Shown here: positions 1-9,300 of the stretch, piece after piece
Layout of the letters: each line of letters begins with the position of its first letter
Position numbering within the stretch: the stretch's first letter is position 1
Source: Pseudoxanthomonas suwonensis
Lineage (GTDB): Bacteria > Pseudomonadota > Gammaproteobacteria > Xanthomonadales > Xanthomonadaceae
DNA: 64,000 nucleotides
Direction of reading: 5' to 3'
Assembly: GCA_003240695.1 (NCBI GenBank)
Contig: QFNC01000011.1
Location: 1-64,000 of the forward strand
The notes under the pieces: model-generated
The model's database searches: none
What the model saw: only the letters and a program-made list of their open reading frames with translations
What the model was told of the DNA's origin: nothing
Made by a program: the position numbers and the translations under genes

Positions 1-17
1 GCCCCGTGCGATATCGC

Positions 18-1208
18 TTACTTCAGGATCTTCGCCACCACGCCGGCGCCGACGGTGCGGCCGCCTTCGCGGATCGCGAAGCGCAGGCCTTCGTCCATCG
101 CCACCGGGTTGATCAGCTGCACCACCATCTTCACGTTGTCGCCCGGCATCACCATCTCCGTGCCTTCCGGCAGGGTGACGGCACCGGTGATGTCCGTGGT
201 GCGGAAGTAGAACTGCGGACGGTAGCCCTTGAAGAACGGGGTGTGACGGCCGCCTTCGTCCTTGCTCAGCACGTACACTTCGGCCTCGAACTCGGTGTGC
301 GGGGTGATGCTGCCCGGCTTGGCCAGCACCTGGCCGCGCTCCACGTCGTCACGCTTGGTGCCGCGCAGCAGCAGGCCGGCATTGTCGCCCGCCTGACCCT
401 GGTCCAGCAGCTTGCGGAACATTTCCACGCCGGTCACCGTGGTCTTCTGGGTCGCGCGGATGCCGACGATCTCGATTTCGTCGCCCACCTTGATGATGCC
501 GCGCTCGATGCGGCCGGTCACCACGGTGCCGCGACCGGAGATCGAGAACACGTCTTCCACCGGCATCAGGAACGGCTTGTCGATGTCACGCTCCGGCTCC
601 GGAATGAAGGTGTCCAGCGCTTCCACCAGCTGGATGATCGCAGGCACGCCGATCTCCGACTGGTCGCCTTCCAGCGCCTTCAACGCCGAACCCTTGATGA
701 TCGGGGTGTCGTCGCCCGGGAAGTCGTACTTGCTCAGCAGCTCGCGCACTTCCATCTCGACCAGCTCCAGCAGCTCGGCGTCGTCCACCATGTCGGCCTT
801 GTTCAGGAACACGACGATGTACGGCACGCCCACCTGACGGGCCAAGAGGATGTGTTCGCGGGTCTGCGGCATCGGGCCGTCAGCCGCGCTGCACACCAGG
901 ATCGCGCCATCCATCTGCGCCGCGCCGGTGATCATGTTCTTCACGTAGTCGGCGTGGCCCGGGCAGTCCACGTGCGCGTAGTGGCGATTCGGGCTTTCGT
1001 ATTCCACGTGCGCCGTGGAAATCGTGATGCCGCGCGCCTTCTCCTCCGGCGCCGCGTCGATCGCGTCATACGCCTTGAACTCGCCGCCGAAACGTTCCGC
1101 GCCCACTTTCGTCAGCGCCGCCGTCAGCGTCGTCTTGCCGTGGTCCACGTGACCGATCGTGCCCACGTTCACGTGGGGCTTGGTGCGCTCGAACTTGCCC
1201 TTTGCCAT
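18..1208 (-). CDS. tuf: Elongation factor Tu
   Basis: Translational GTPase that delivers aminoacyl-tRNA to the ribosomal A site. The 396-residue length is normal for the family. The sequence shows the P-loop GHVDHGKT at about residues 19-26, the switch I RGITIS motif, DCPGH in switch II, the NKAD guanine-specificity motif near 136, and complete domains II and III ending in [11 protein letters not shown]. It is the last gene of a minus-strand unit that starts with tRNA-Tyr and tRNA-Gly, as in the tufB operons of other gammaproteobacteria. Only about 40 bases separate it from tRNA-Gly, and no tRNA-Thr lies between them. Identification is secure. Whether a second tuf copy exists elsewhere cannot be seen here. 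Confidence 0.99.
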   Translation of the reverse strand: MAKGKFERTKPHVNVGTIGHVDHGKTTLTAALTKVGAERFGGEFKAYDAIDAAPEEKARGITISTAHVEYESPNRHYAHVDCPGHADYVKNMITGAAQMDGAILVCSAADGPMPQTREHILLARQVGVPYIVVFLNKADMVDDAELLELVEMEVRELLSKYDFPGDDTPIIKGSALKALEGDQSEIGVPAIIQLVEALDTFIPEPERDIDKPFLMPVEDVFSISGRGTVVTGRIERGIIKVGDEIEIVGIRATQKTTVTGVEMFRKLLDQGQAGDNAGLLLRGTKRDDVERGQVLAKPGSITPHTEFEAEVYVLSKDEGGRHTPFFKGYRPQFYFRTTDITGAVTLPEGTEMVMPGDNVKMVVQLINPVAMDEGLRFAIREGGRTVGAGVVAKILK

Positions 1209-1249
1209 GGCTACGTGAGCGAAATCGTGCCGGTTCCGGGCGGATCCAA

Positions 1250-1323
<74 letters not shown>

Positions 1324-1444
1324 ACCGGACCCTGCCAGCCGATGACCTGGCTGCCCGGAACCCGTTGGACGGCAGCGGGCAGCGCACATGCGCCGGCACC
1401 ACTGTCATCCGTGTATCTTCTGCTCCAGCGCCGATACACGGGGC

Positions 1445-1530
1445 TGGTGGAGGGAGGTGGATTCGAACCACCGAAGGCGTGAGCCAGCAGATTTACAGTC
1501 TGCCCCCGTTGGCCGCTTGGGTATCCCTCC
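1445..1530 (-). tRNA. tRNA-Tyr (GTA)
   Basis: The minus strand gives an 86-base class II tRNA with a long variable arm, 5' GGAGGGA pairing with TCCCTCC and an encoded CCA end. The anticodon loop CTGTAAA contains GTA. It is the first gene of the tRNA-Tyr/tRNA-Gly/tuf unit and lies about 50 bases downstream of a good promoter. Confidence 0.96.
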
Positions 1531-1577
1531 ATACCGCCCATGCCATTCGGCGGTGGCCGGACAGCACGGAGCCGACT

Positions 1578-1606
1578 ATTCTGAGGCGGAGCGGATGCCG
1601 TGTCAA
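1578..1606 (-). promoter_or_regulatory. Sigma70-type promoter of the tRNA-Tyr/tRNA-Gly/tuf unit
   Basis: On the minus strand a perfect -35 hexamer TTGACA (1606-1601) is followed after exactly 17 bases by CAGAAT (1583-1578). Transcription would start near 1571, about 40 bases before the tRNA-Tyr 5' end. The -35 element overlaps the first codons of the divergent alkB gene. The call rests on consensus match and position only. Confidence 0.7.
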
Positions 1607-2286
1607 CTTCGATGCCGACCAAGACGAGACCATGTGTGGAAGAGCCGGATCTGTTCAGGTCTACCGAACCGACGGTGCCGCGAGCACTGGGGCCTGCTGC
1701 CTGGCATCTGCCGGGGTTTGCGCTGGCGGAGGCACCGGACGTGCTGAACGCAGTGGCCATGGTGGAGCGGCAGGCGCCGTTGCGGCACATGACGACACCC
1801 GGCGGGCGCCGGATCGGCGTGTCGATGACCAATTGCGGCGACCTGGGCTGGGTCAGCGACCGAAGCGGCTATCGCTACCAGTCCATCGACCCGGATTCCG
1901 GCGAGACATGGCCTGCGATGCCGCCGCTACTGGCCGAACTGGCCACGCGCGCCGCCGCTGCAGCCGGGTTTGGCGGCTTCGTGCCCGACGCTGGCCTGAT
2001 CAACCGCTATCAGCCCGGCATCGGCATGGGTCTGCATCAGGATCGGGACGAACACGACCTGGCCGCGCCGATCGTGTCGCTGTCGATGGGGATGACCGCC
2101 ATGTTCCTGTTCGGCGGACTCCGGCGCGGCGATCGGCCGCAACGGATCCCCCTGCAGCACGGCGACGCGGTGGTGTGGGGCGGTGAGGATCGACTGCGCT
2201 TCCACGGCATCGCGCCGCTACGCGGATCGGCCCATCCGCTGCTGGGCGAACAGCGCCTGAACATCACCCTGCGCAAGGCGCGGTGA
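1600..2286 (+). CDS. alkB: AlkB-type alpha-ketoglutarate-dependent DNA repair dioxygenase
   Basis: Fe(II)/2-oxoglutarate dioxygenase that oxidatively removes alkyl groups from DNA bases. The 228-residue product has the double-stranded beta-helix signature: HQD (H146, D148) and H202 as iron ligands, NRYQPG just before them, and the C-terminal RLNITLRKAR with the 2-oxoglutarate-binding arginines. The length is close to E. coli AlkB (216). The longest start is GTG at 1600; an in-frame ATG at 1612 is an equally plausible start. It is followed about 55 bases later by an AlkA-like glycosylase, so the two form an alkylation-repair pair without an adjacent Ada regulator. Confidence 0.93.
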   Translation: MSTSMPTKTRPCVEEPDLFRSTEPTVPRALGPAAWHLPGFALAEAPDVLNAVAMVERQAPLRHMTTPGGRRIGVSMTNCGDLGWVSDRSGYRYQSIDPDSGETWPAMPPLLAELATRAAAAAGFGGFVPDAGLINRYQPGIGMGLHQDRDEHDLAAPIVSLSMGMTAMFLFGGLRRGDRPQRIPLQHGDAVVWGGEDRLRFHGIAPLRGSAHPLLGEQRLNITLRKAR

Positions 2287-2341
2287 AACGAGCCGAAGCG
2301 GCATCTGCCATCATTCCGGTGTCCGCCTGGATGGATGCCAA

Positions 2342-2986
2342 ATGAGCACTGCCTCCTCCAAACCCGCCACCCCGCAGCGCCTGCGTCATGCCGCGCGCCG
2401 CCTGGCGGCGGTGGATGTGGATTGGGAGTGGCTGATCGCGACCGTGGGAACGTGCCGGCTGCAGATCCACGACCTGCGTTCGCCTTACGAAGCGCTGGTA
2501 CGGGCGATTGCCTACCAGCAACTGCACGCACGGGCGGCCGAAGCGATCCTGGGGCGGCTGCTGGCGCTGTATCCACGATCCGACTTTCCCAGTCCGCGGC
2601 AGTTGCTGCGCACCGACCCGCAACGGCAGCGCGACTGCGGCCTGTCGGCCAGCAAGCTGGCGGCGATCCGCGGCATCGCGCAGGGTGCATTGGACGAGGT
2701 GATTCCCGACCGCGCCGAAGCCGATACGCTGAGCGATGCCGAATTGATCACGCGCTTGACCACGCTGCGCGGGGTGGGCCGCTGGACCGTGGAGATGCTG
2801 CTGATCTTCACCCTGGGCCGGATGGACGTGCTTCCGGTCGACGACTACGGCGTGCGCGAAGGCTATCGCCGCCTGAAACGACTGGAAGGCGCACCGACCC
2901 CCCGGCAGCTGCAGGCACTGGGCGAGGATTGGGCGCCGCAGCGGTCGGTGGCGGCGTGGTATCTGTGGCGGATGCCGGTGATGTGA
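2342..2986 (+). CDS. AlkA-like DNA-3-methyladenine glycosylase (HhH-GPD family)
   Basis: Base-excision glycosylase predicted to remove alkylated purines. The 214-residue protein shows the helix-hairpin-helix LRGVGRWTVEM at about 142-152 followed by LPVDDYGV at 164-171, where the catalytic aspartate of the HhH-GPD family lies (D167 or D168). The N-terminal half (IAYQQLHARAA) matches the glycosylase core. It lacks the N-terminal domain of E. coli AlkA, so it resembles the shorter glycosylases of many proteobacteria. It follows alkB on the same strand. Family is secure; substrate range is inferred. Confidence 0.9.
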   Translation: MSTASSKPATPQRLRHAARRLAAVDVDWEWLIATVGTCRLQIHDLRSPYEALVRAIAYQQLHARAAEAILGRLLALYPRSDFPSPRQLLRTDPQRQRDCGLSASKLAAIRGIAQGALDEVIPDRAEADTLSDAELITRLTTLRGVGRWTVEMLLIFTLGRMDVLPVDDYGVREGYRRLKRLEGAPTPRQLQALGEDWAPQRSVAAWYLWRMPVM

Positions 2987-3078
2987 CGGTTGCGTCGCAT
3001 GACGCATCCACATCAGTTCCCCGGGCATGGCATGATTGGCGGTGCTACCGAGGATGGCTGCATGACCGGATCGATCCG

Positions 3079-5304
3079 ATGCTGAAGCACAGTCTGGCGC
3101 GCCGCCAGAGCCTGTGGCTGGTCGGTGCTGCACTGGCGCTGTCATTGGCGATCACGCCGCTGCGCGTGTGGATGGCGGCCAGGATGATCCAGAGTTCCGA
3201 GCAGCAGACCAGCCAGCTGCGGACCGAGCAACTCGCTCTGCGCATCGCCATGCCACTGCGCGCCGCCGAATCCATCGCTGCAGATGCCCACGCATTACTG
3301 ACCCGATCCACTGGCCCGACCAGTCCAAGCGAACCACTGACCTGGTTGCGGCAGCGCCATGCGGAGGTCGCCTTCATCCAGGCGCTGCCCCTGCCGGAGG
3401 CCCTGCAGCATTCCACCGCATGCACGCCAGGCTGTTGGATCATGCGCCCTGCCCCGCAGGGCCCGCGTGACCGCGCGATCGCACGTCATGCGGTGTACCT
3501 GCGGCCCGACCGGCCTGCACGGCGATTGATCGTGGTGGGATTGCCGGCCGATGTCCTGCGTGACGTGCTGGCCCGTGGCTCGGTGGATGAGTCGGTGGCG
3601 TCGCTGATCGATGGCCATCGCGACATCCGCCTGCTGCGCGCCGACGCCGCAGGCGAAGGCCAGTCGATGCAGGCCTCGCTCGATCCGCGACGCACGCCCG
3701 ACCAGACGCACGTCCGGCAACTGTTCCGCGGCGACACCGATGCGCCGGCACACGCCTGGTCGCGACAGCAGTCCAGGATGGTGCGTTATCACGCCGCCGG
3801 GGTGCCGGGTAGCGGCTGGAGGGTGTTGCTGACGGTGCCGCAGCAGAACGAATGGCTGCCTGCATACCGGCTTGCGATCCGCCAATCGTTGATCCAGCTC
3901 GTCGCAGTGGCACTGCTTGCGCTGGTCCTTTACCTGTATCTGCGCCGTTCGCTTGCGCCGCTCGGGCTGCTGAGCGAAGCCGCCGAGGATCTCGCGCTGG
4001 GGCAATTCGACACGCCACTGCCCCGCACCTCCCATCCGGACGAGATCGGCCGGGTGACGGCTGCCTTCGGCAACATGCGCGACCGCCTGCGCGACAGCGC
4101 GGCCGAGCTGGAACGCAGTTCCGCCATCCGCCACAGCCAGCAGATCACCATGGATGTGGCACGACAGATCCAGACCGCGATGCTGCCATCAACCAGCAGA
4201 GTGGTCGGCGACGTACCCGGCATCGACATCGCCGCCACCCTGATGCCGCAGCGCGAGGTGGGCGGCGACTTCTACAGTTTCTTCGCGATCGGCGAGCAAC
4301 TGTTTTTCATGATCGGCGACGTGGCCGACAAGGGCGTTCCGGCCGCGCTGCTGATGGCGCGCACCACCAGTCTTGCGCAGGCGCTGGCTCCGCACACGCC
4401 GAAGCCGGACGACCTGCTGGCGGCCATCAACGACGAAATCGCCCGCGGCAACCATGCGTGCATGTTCGTGACCATGCTGTGCGGCCTGCTTGATACCGTG
4501 ACAGGACGCCTTGTGATTGCCAGCGCCGGACACGAGGCTGCCATCTGCCTGAATCCGCGCGGCCAGGCCGAGTGGCTGCTGCCGGACGACAGCGGCCCTG
4601 CGCTGGGACTGTACGACGATGCCTACTATCCGTCGACCGAAGTGCAGCTGCAGCCCGGGCAGATGCTGCTGCTGTACACCGACGGCATCACCGAGGCCGA
4701 GGATCCGCAGGGACAGCACTTCGGCGAGGACGCTCTGCTGGGAAGCCTGTCGGTCGAAGCGCTGTCATCGGCCGACGACGTGATCGCGCGCACGGTCGAA
4801 GCCGTGAAGGCCCACGCCTCCGGTGCCGACCAGTCCGACGACATGGCACTGCTGTGCGTGCGCTGGATGCCCCCGGACCGCATCCAGACGGTGGACATCG
4901 CCAATCGCAACAGCGAGATGGTCATCGCCCTGAACTGGCTGGAGGACATCGCCATCGTGCTGCAGGTGTCCGTGGATACCGCATTGACGCTGCGGCTGGT
5001 GGCCGAGGAGCTGCTCAGCAACACCCTGCGTTACGGCTACGGGGACCGCCGCGATGGCCGCATCAACATGACCCTGTACCGTCATGTCCGATCGCTGACG
5101 TTGCGCATCAGCGACGATGCGAACGCCTTCGATCCCAGCCTGCCGCCGAGCCGCCCGCCTTCCCGAACCGATGCGGAGCGAAGCGAAGGCGGCGAAGGCC
5201 TGACCCTGGTCCACGCACTCGCGCAGGCGATCCGCTACTATCCCAAACTCCACGGCAACATCGTCGAAGTCGATTTCGACCTACCTCCGGATGGCCCTGC
5301 ATGA
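3079..5304 (+). CDS. Membrane-bound SpoIIE/PP2C serine phosphatase with HAMP and anti-sigma-type HATPase domains
   Basis: A 741-residue regulator in the RsbU/SpoIIE style. A transmembrane helix at about residues 10-30, an extracytoplasmic sensor region to about 265 and a second helix at about 269-290 come first. A HAMP linker (LAPLGLLSEAAEDLALG...) follows to about 345, then a PP2C/SpoIIE domain at about 360-600 with GGDFYS, GDVADKG and DDMALL, and finally an RsbW-like kinase fold at about 610-740 (EELLSNTLRYGYGD). The open frame runs further upstream, but ATG 3079 puts a positively charged N-terminus just before the first membrane segment. It overlaps the STAS gene by ATGA. Phosphatase and kinase-like domains in one protein suggest it can both modify and recognise the STAS partner. 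The signal sensed is unknown. Confidence 0.88.
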   Translation: MLKHSLARRQSLWLVGAALALSLAITPLRVWMAARMIQSSEQQTSQLRTEQLALRIAMPLRAAESIAADAHALLTRSTGPTSPSEPLTWLRQRHAEVAFIQALPLPEALQHSTACTPGCWIMRPAPQGPRDRAIARHAVYLRPDRPARRLIVVGLPADVLRDVLARGSVDESVASLIDGHRDIRLLRADAAGEGQSMQASLDPRRTPDQTHVRQLFRGDTDAPAHAWSRQQSRMVRYHAAGVPGSGWRVLLTVPQQNEWLPAYRLAIRQSLIQLVAVALLALVLYLYLRRSLAPLGLLSEAAEDLALGQFDTPLPRTSHPDEIGRVTAAFGNMRDRLRDSAAELERSSAIRHSQQITMDVARQIQTAMLPSTSRVVGDVPGIDIAATLMPQREVGGDFYSFFAIGEQLFFMIGDVADKGVPAALLMARTTSLAQALAPHTPKPDDLLAAINDEIARGNHACMFVTMLCGLLDTVTGRLVIASAGHEAAICLNPRGQAEWLLPDDSGPALGLYDDAYYPSTEVQLQPGQMLLLYTDGITEAEDPQGQHFGEDALLGSLSVEALSSADDVIARTVEAVKAHASGADQSDDMALLCVRWMPPDRIQTVDIANRNSEMVIALNWLEDIAIVLQVSVDTALTLRLVAEELLSNTLRYGYGDRRDGRINMTLYRHVRSLTLRISDDANAFDPSLPPSRPPSRTDAERSEGGEGLTLVHALAQAIRYYPKLHGNIVEVDFDLPPDGPA

Positions 5305-5696
5305 ACTTCCGCTTCGCATCGCATCGCCACAGCCCAAGCCGCGTCACCGCTGAGCTGCATGGCCGACTCGACACCCAGACGCATTCGGACGCCGACGTCC
5401 GCTTCGATGCACTAGTCGAGGAGAACCCGGCCATGACCACCCTGATCATCGACCTGGGTGGGCTGGAATACATTTCCAGCTCGGGCCTGCGCAGCATTTT
5501 CCGCGTGCGCAAGGTCGTCGCCGACCGCCTCGGCGGGCGCACATTGCTGGTGAACATGCGGCCCCCGGTGCGCAAGGTGTTCGAGATCGTGAAGGCGGTG
5601 CCGATCCACGAGGTGTTCGCCTCGGAAGCCGAACTGGAAGCGTATCTGGACACGATGCAGCGCCGGTACCTGTCCGACGAGGATGGATTGCCCTGA
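5301..5696 (+). CDS. STAS-domain anti-sigma factor antagonist
   Basis: A 131-residue protein of the SpoIIAA/RsbV type. The diagnostic loop LEYISSSGLRSIF at about 56-67 contains the serine normally phosphorylated by the RsbW-like kinase (S59-S61). The N-terminal beta strands (VTAELHGRLDTQT) and the C-terminal acidic helix fit the family. Its ATG overlaps the TGA of the SpoIIE/HATPase gene, so the two are probably translationally coupled and act as partners in a phosphorylation switch. No sigma factor is adjacent, so the output could be sigma control or another STAS target. Family call is firm; target unknown. Confidence 0.9.
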   Translation: MNFRFASHRHSPSRVTAELHGRLDTQTHSDADVRFDALVEENPAMTTLIIDLGGLEYISSSGLRSIFRVRKVVADRLGGRTLLVNMRPPVRKVFEIVKAVPIHEVFASEAELEAYLDTMQRRYLSDEDGLP

Positions 5697-5805
5697 TTCA
5701 GCGATGCGGCCTGCCAGCACGGCTGCCGGGCGTCATTCGTTCGGGATCACGTATTGCGGATTCTTTTCGTAGCGCTTCGGCTGCTGAGCATGGCACTATC
5801 CTTCG

Positions 5806-6453
5806 TCAGTAGGTCTTTTCGTAAGCCAGCATGATGTCGTTGCGGAAGTTGCTGTCCGGATTGTCGGGCTTGCGCAGCACTGTGGTGAAGATCATTGCCC
5901 GCATCCATACCCGCACGGTGCGGTCGTTCACCTCGATCATGATCTCCGGGATGATCCAGGCGTGGTACACCGGCGGCATCTGCTCGCGTGGCACCTTGTG
6001 CAGGATCAGCCGGTTCTTGAAGATTTCGTCCAGGTCCACCATGGCTTCCAACGGCTGGCGGTTCTTGTCCTGCCAGGAGATCCACGCCTTCTGCGGTGGC
6101 CAGGGCGGGTCGATCCAGCCGCCGTGCAGCCCATCCAGATAGTTCTCGCCGATTTCGGCCGAGGAGATCTCCTTTTCGTCCGGGTCATCCTGAACGATGT
6201 AGCCGTTGCCGTAGCCATCCCCGTACTTGATCCGGCAGCCGTAGGTGTCGTAGCAGCCGGCGCCCAGATGGTAGCGATGGAATTTCAGAGGTTTGCTGGT
6301 ATCCACATGATCGCGGAAATTGCCGTTGGGCAGGCGAATGGTGTCCGGGGGTTGTTGCGCGGGCTGGCATGCTGCAAGGGTGGGAGTCAAGGTCGCGGCC
6401 AGGCACAGCACGGCACGAGACCATATGGCATTGGGGATGTTGGAAGCGGGCAT
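5806..6453 (-). CDS. Putative outer-envelope lipoprotein, possibly DUF2931-like
   Basis: A 215-residue lipoprotein of unknown function. Starting at 6453, the N-terminus has one arginine, a hydrophobic stretch and the lipobox TLAAC with C29 as the lipidated residue. The mature part is rich in aromatic and acidic residues (KAWISWQDKNRQPLE, WIIPEIMIEVNDRTVRVWMRAM). The C-terminal pattern is reminiscent of DUF2931 lipoproteins, some of which act as immunity proteins to secreted lipases, but this is a judgement by eye. A longer upstream frame exists but lacks the signal peptide. It lies downstream of ychF and has no effector-like neighbour. Secretion to the envelope is well supported; role is not. 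Confidence 0.7.
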   Translation of the reverse strand: MPASNIPNAIWSRAVLCLAATLTPTLAACQPAQQPPDTIRLPNGNFRDHVDTSKPLKFHRYHLGAGCYDTYGCRIKYGDGYGNGYIVQDDPDEKEISSAEIGENYLDGLHGGWIDPPWPPQKAWISWQDKNRQPLEAMVDLDEIFKNRLILHKVPREQMPPVYHAWIIPEIMIEVNDRTVRVWMRAMIFTTVLRKPDNPDSNFRNDIMLAYEKTY

Positions 6454-6575
6454 ACAGGCGGCCAGAGTCCGTGGCGGAGTCGGGAAGACGCTAGCACAGC
6501 CGGAAGACGCCAACAAGCCGTGCTGCGACCCAGTTTTTTCCGACCGCCCGGGTTGGAGCGCGTATGCAACCAACG

Positions 6576-7667
6576 CTACACGTTGAACCGGAAATGCAGC
6601 ACGTCGCCCTCGGCGACCTTGTAGTCCTTGCCTTCCAGGCGCAGGCGGCTGGCGTCGCGGGCACCGGATTCGCCCTTGTACTTGATGAAATCGTCGAAAC
6701 CGATGGTTTCGGCGCGGATGAAACCCTTTTCGAAATCGGTGTGGATCACGCCGGCGGCCTGCGGTGCGGTGGCGCCGCGCCTCACCGTCCAGGCGCGCAC
6801 TTCCTTCACCCCGGCGGTGAAATAGGTCTGCAATCCCAACAATGCGTAGGCCGCGCGGATGACGCGATTCAAACCGGGTTCGTCCAGGCCGAGATCCTTC
6901 AGGAATTCGTCGCGGTCGGCATCGTCCAGCTGCGCCAGCTCCTCTTCGATGGCTGCCGACACCGGCACCACTTCCGCGCCCTCGCCCGCGGCGCGCTGGC
7001 GTACGGCATCCAGATGCGGGTTGTCGACAAAACCGTTTTCCAGCACGTTGGCCACGTACATCACCGGTTTCAAGGTCAACAGGAACAGCTCGCGGATCAA
7101 GACCGTGTCGTCCTCGTCCAACTGCAGCGAACGCGCGGGTTTGCCTTCATCCAGATGCGCACGCACGCGCGCCAGCACCTCGATTTTCGCCTTGGCGTCC
7201 TTGTCGCCGCTTTTCGCCACGCGTTCATAGCGCGAAATGGCTTTTTCGACGCTGTCCAGGTCCGCCAGTGCCAGTTCGGTGTCGATGGTGTCGATATCTG
7301 CCAGCGGATCCACCTTCCCGGCCACGTGCACGATGTCACCGTGCTCGAAACAGCGCACCACATGGCAGATGGCATCCACCTCGCGAATGTGGGCGAGAAA
7401 CTTGTTGCCCAGTCCCTCGCCCTTGGCCGCACCGGCCACCAGACCGGCGATGTCCACGAATTCCACCGCCGTGGGAATCAGTTTCTGCGGTTTGACGATC
7501 TCGGCCAGCTGATTCAGGCGCGGATCGGGCACCGGCACCACGCCCACGTTGGGCTCGATGGTACAGAAGGGGAAATTGGCCGCGGCGATGCCCGCCTTGG
7601 TCAGTGCATTGAAAAGGGTGGACTTGCCGACGTTCGGCAGGCCGACGATGCCGCATTGGATGCCCAT
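6576..7667 (-). CDS. ychF: Redox-regulated ATPase YchF (Obg-like ATPase)
   Basis: Ribosome-associated P-loop NTPase of the OLA1/YchF family. The start at 7667 gives [16 protein letters not shown] with the P-loop at residues 9-16 and a total of 363 residues, the same as E. coli YchF. The switch region ([14 protein letters not shown]), the NKxD-like ATPase site and the C-terminal TGS domain ([14 protein letters not shown]...DVLHFRFNV) are present. An in-frame extension to 7766 is not needed. It is downstream of pth, the classical order in gammaproteobacteria. Confidence 0.97.
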   Translation of the reverse strand: MGIQCGIVGLPNVGKSTLFNALTKAGIAAANFPFCTIEPNVGVVPVPDPRLNQLAEIVKPQKLIPTAVEFVDIAGLVAGAAKGEGLGNKFLAHIREVDAICHVVRCFEHGDIVHVAGKVDPLADIDTIDTELALADLDSVEKAISRYERVAKSGDKDAKAKIEVLARVRAHLDEGKPARSLQLDEDDTVLIRELFLLTLKPVMYVANVLENGFVDNPHLDAVRQRAAGEGAEVVPVSAAIEEELAQLDDADRDEFLKDLGLDEPGLNRVIRAAYALLGLQTYFTAGVKEVRAWTVRRGATAPQAAGVIHTDFEKGFIRAETIGFDDFIKYKGESGARDASRLRLEGKDYKVAEGDVLHFRFNV

Positions 7668-7765
7668 GGCGTGACTCGCTGGCGGGATGGGAAACGGCAG
7701 CCCTCGCGTCGCATGTGCGGCAAGGGCTCCCGTTTCGCATGCCGGTGCTGGCATGGCCTCGATCA

Positions 7766-8392
7766 TCAGGATGACGTCGTGCGCGCCCCCTTGCCATCAC
7801 CACCGATACCGGCACCGGCGGGCGTGTGCAGGCGTTTCATCGCCTCGTTCGGATTGCCCGATACCAGCAATGGCAGCACGTCGATGGACGCATCAATGGC
7901 GCGGTCGATCAGGATGGCATCGTCCGCATTCGCACGCCCCAGGACCCACGGCGTGACCTGATCCTTGTGCCCGGGATGGCCGATGCCGATCCGCAGCCGG
8001 TGGAAACGGCCGTGCCCCAGCAGGCGCATGGTGTCGCGCAGGCCGTTCTGGCCGCCGTGGCCGCCGTCGAACTTCAAGCGTGCCGTGCCAGGCGGCAGGT
8101 CGAGTTCGTCATGCACCAGCAGGGCTTGTTCCGGGGCTATTTTCCAGAACTGCAGCGCCGCCAGCACCGATTTTCCCGACAGATTCATGAAGGTGGCCGG
8201 TTTCAGCAGCCACACGTCCTGCCCGGCGATGGCGACCCGCGCGACCTGGCCGAACAGCTTGCCATCCACGTGCCACGACGCGCCCCCGCGCTGCGCCAGC
8301 GCGTCCACAACGTGAAAACCCGCGTTGTGGCGGGTTTTCGCGTAGTCGGCACCGGGATTGCCCAGCCCGACGATGAGTCGCAACGCCTGCAT
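7766..8392 (-). CDS. pth: Peptidyl-tRNA hydrolase
   Basis: Hydrolyses peptidyl-tRNA released during abortive translation. The 208-residue protein opens with [12 protein letters not shown], has TRHNAGF with catalytic H22, FMNLSGKSV, and [10 protein letters not shown] with D95. Length is slightly above E. coli Pth (194) because of a glycine/serine-rich tail that is not conserved in the family. It lies between rplY and ychF on the same strand. Confidence 0.97.
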   Translation of the reverse strand: MQALRLIVGLGNPGADYAKTRHNAGFHVVDALAQRGGASWHVDGKLFGQVARVAIAGQDVWLLKPATFMNLSGKSVLAALQFWKIAPEQALLVHDELDLPPGTARLKFDGGHGGQNGLRDTMRLLGHGRFHRLRIGIGHPGHKDQVTPWVLGRANADDAILIDRAIDASIDVLPLLVSGNPNEAMKRLHTPAGAGIGGDGKGARTTSS

Positions 8393-8448
8393 GCGCGATC
8401 GACGCCGCCGGCGGCACCGGAAACGGCACCGCTGCGGCGTGGCGACGA

Positions 8449-9135
8449 TTACTCGCCGGCCGCGTCGCTGTCGGCAGCGTCGGCGCCGTCCTCGCCCGCA
8501 TCCTGGCGGCTGGCAGGCACCTCCGCGGACACGTCTTCGTCGACGATTTCGGGCTCTTCCTTCACGTAGCGGGCCACGGCCACGGCCGGGTTGTGCCCGT
8601 CATCCACCTTGTGCGCCAGTTCCACGCCTTCGGGCAGGGTGACATCGGCCAGGTACACGGTGTCGCCAGCCTCCATCTTGCCCAGGTCCACTTCGATGAA
8701 CTCCGGCAGGTGTTTGGGCAGGCAGACCACGTCGAGGTCGTTCAGCTCGCTGGTCACGCTGACGTCGGCGTTCTTGCCGGCCGGCGAGGTGTCGATGTTG
8801 ATGAAGTGCAGCGGCACCTTCACGTGCAGCTTTTCGTTGGCCTTCACCCGCTGGAAGTCCAGGTGCATGATCAGCTGGCGGTACGGATGGCGCTGCATGT
8901 CGCGCAGCAGCACGTTCTGCGCCTTGCCGTCGACAGTCAGGGTGATGATGGAGGAATAGAACCAGTCGTGCTGGCTGGCCAGCCACACCGGTTCGTGGTC
9001 CAGCTGCACGCTCTGCGGCTCGGCGCCGCCACCGTACACGATGGCCGGGATCTTCGCGGCGTGGCGCAGGCGGCGGCTCGCACCCTTCCCTGCGTCCGCG
9101 CGGCTGGATGCGGTCAATGAATGTTCGTTTGCCAT
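8449..9135 (-). CDS. rplY: 50S ribosomal protein L25/general stress protein Ctc
   Basis: A 5S rRNA-binding large-subunit protein of the long Ctc type: an N-terminal L25 domain (about 1-95, with GKGASRRLRHAAKIPAIVYG) and a C-terminal beta domain, then an acidic alanine-rich tail (VPASRQDAGEDGADAADSD). The 228-residue length fits the two-domain form rather than the 94-residue E. coli L25. It is flanked by prs upstream and pth downstream. Confidence 0.95.
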   Translation of the reverse strand: MANEHSLTASSRADAGKGASRRLRHAAKIPAIVYGGGAEPQSVQLDHEPVWLASQHDWFYSSIITLTVDGKAQNVLLRDMQRHPYRQLIMHLDFQRVKANEKLHVKVPLHFINIDTSPAGKNADVSVTSELNDLDVVCLPKHLPEFIEVDLGKMEAGDTVYLADVTLPEGVELAHKVDDGHNPAVAVARYVKEEPEIVDEDVSAEVPASRQDAGEDGADAADSDAAGE

Positions 9136-9158
9136 GTCGATGACTCGTTTGGATGATG

Positions 9159-9178
9159 AAAACCCGCCTCGCGGCGGT
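9159..9178 (-). terminator. Possible short intrinsic terminator or leader hairpin between prs and rplY
   Basis: On the minus strand CCGCC-GCGA-GGCGG forms a five-pair hairpin followed by GTTTTCATC. It lies 20-45 bases before the rplY start and downstream of prs. The stem is short and the T-run only four bases, so it may be a weak terminator, an attenuator-like leader structure, or chance. Confidence 0.3.
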
Positions 9179-9300
9179 GAGGTGACTCGTCCGCGACCAG
9201 ACGAGCCGTTGGCGCCATCACCGCTGTCGATGATCGACGGCGGAGACGGCGTGTTCCGACGGCGGCCGGGCCGCTGCCGGGAAAAGGATGGAAGGCCGGA

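Noticed and set aside
8310..8345. Strong palindrome GAAAACCCGC...GCGGGTTTTC that looks like an intrinsic terminator
   Set aside because: It lies within the pth coding sequence at the conserved TRHNAGF motif, and the pairing follows from the codons used there.
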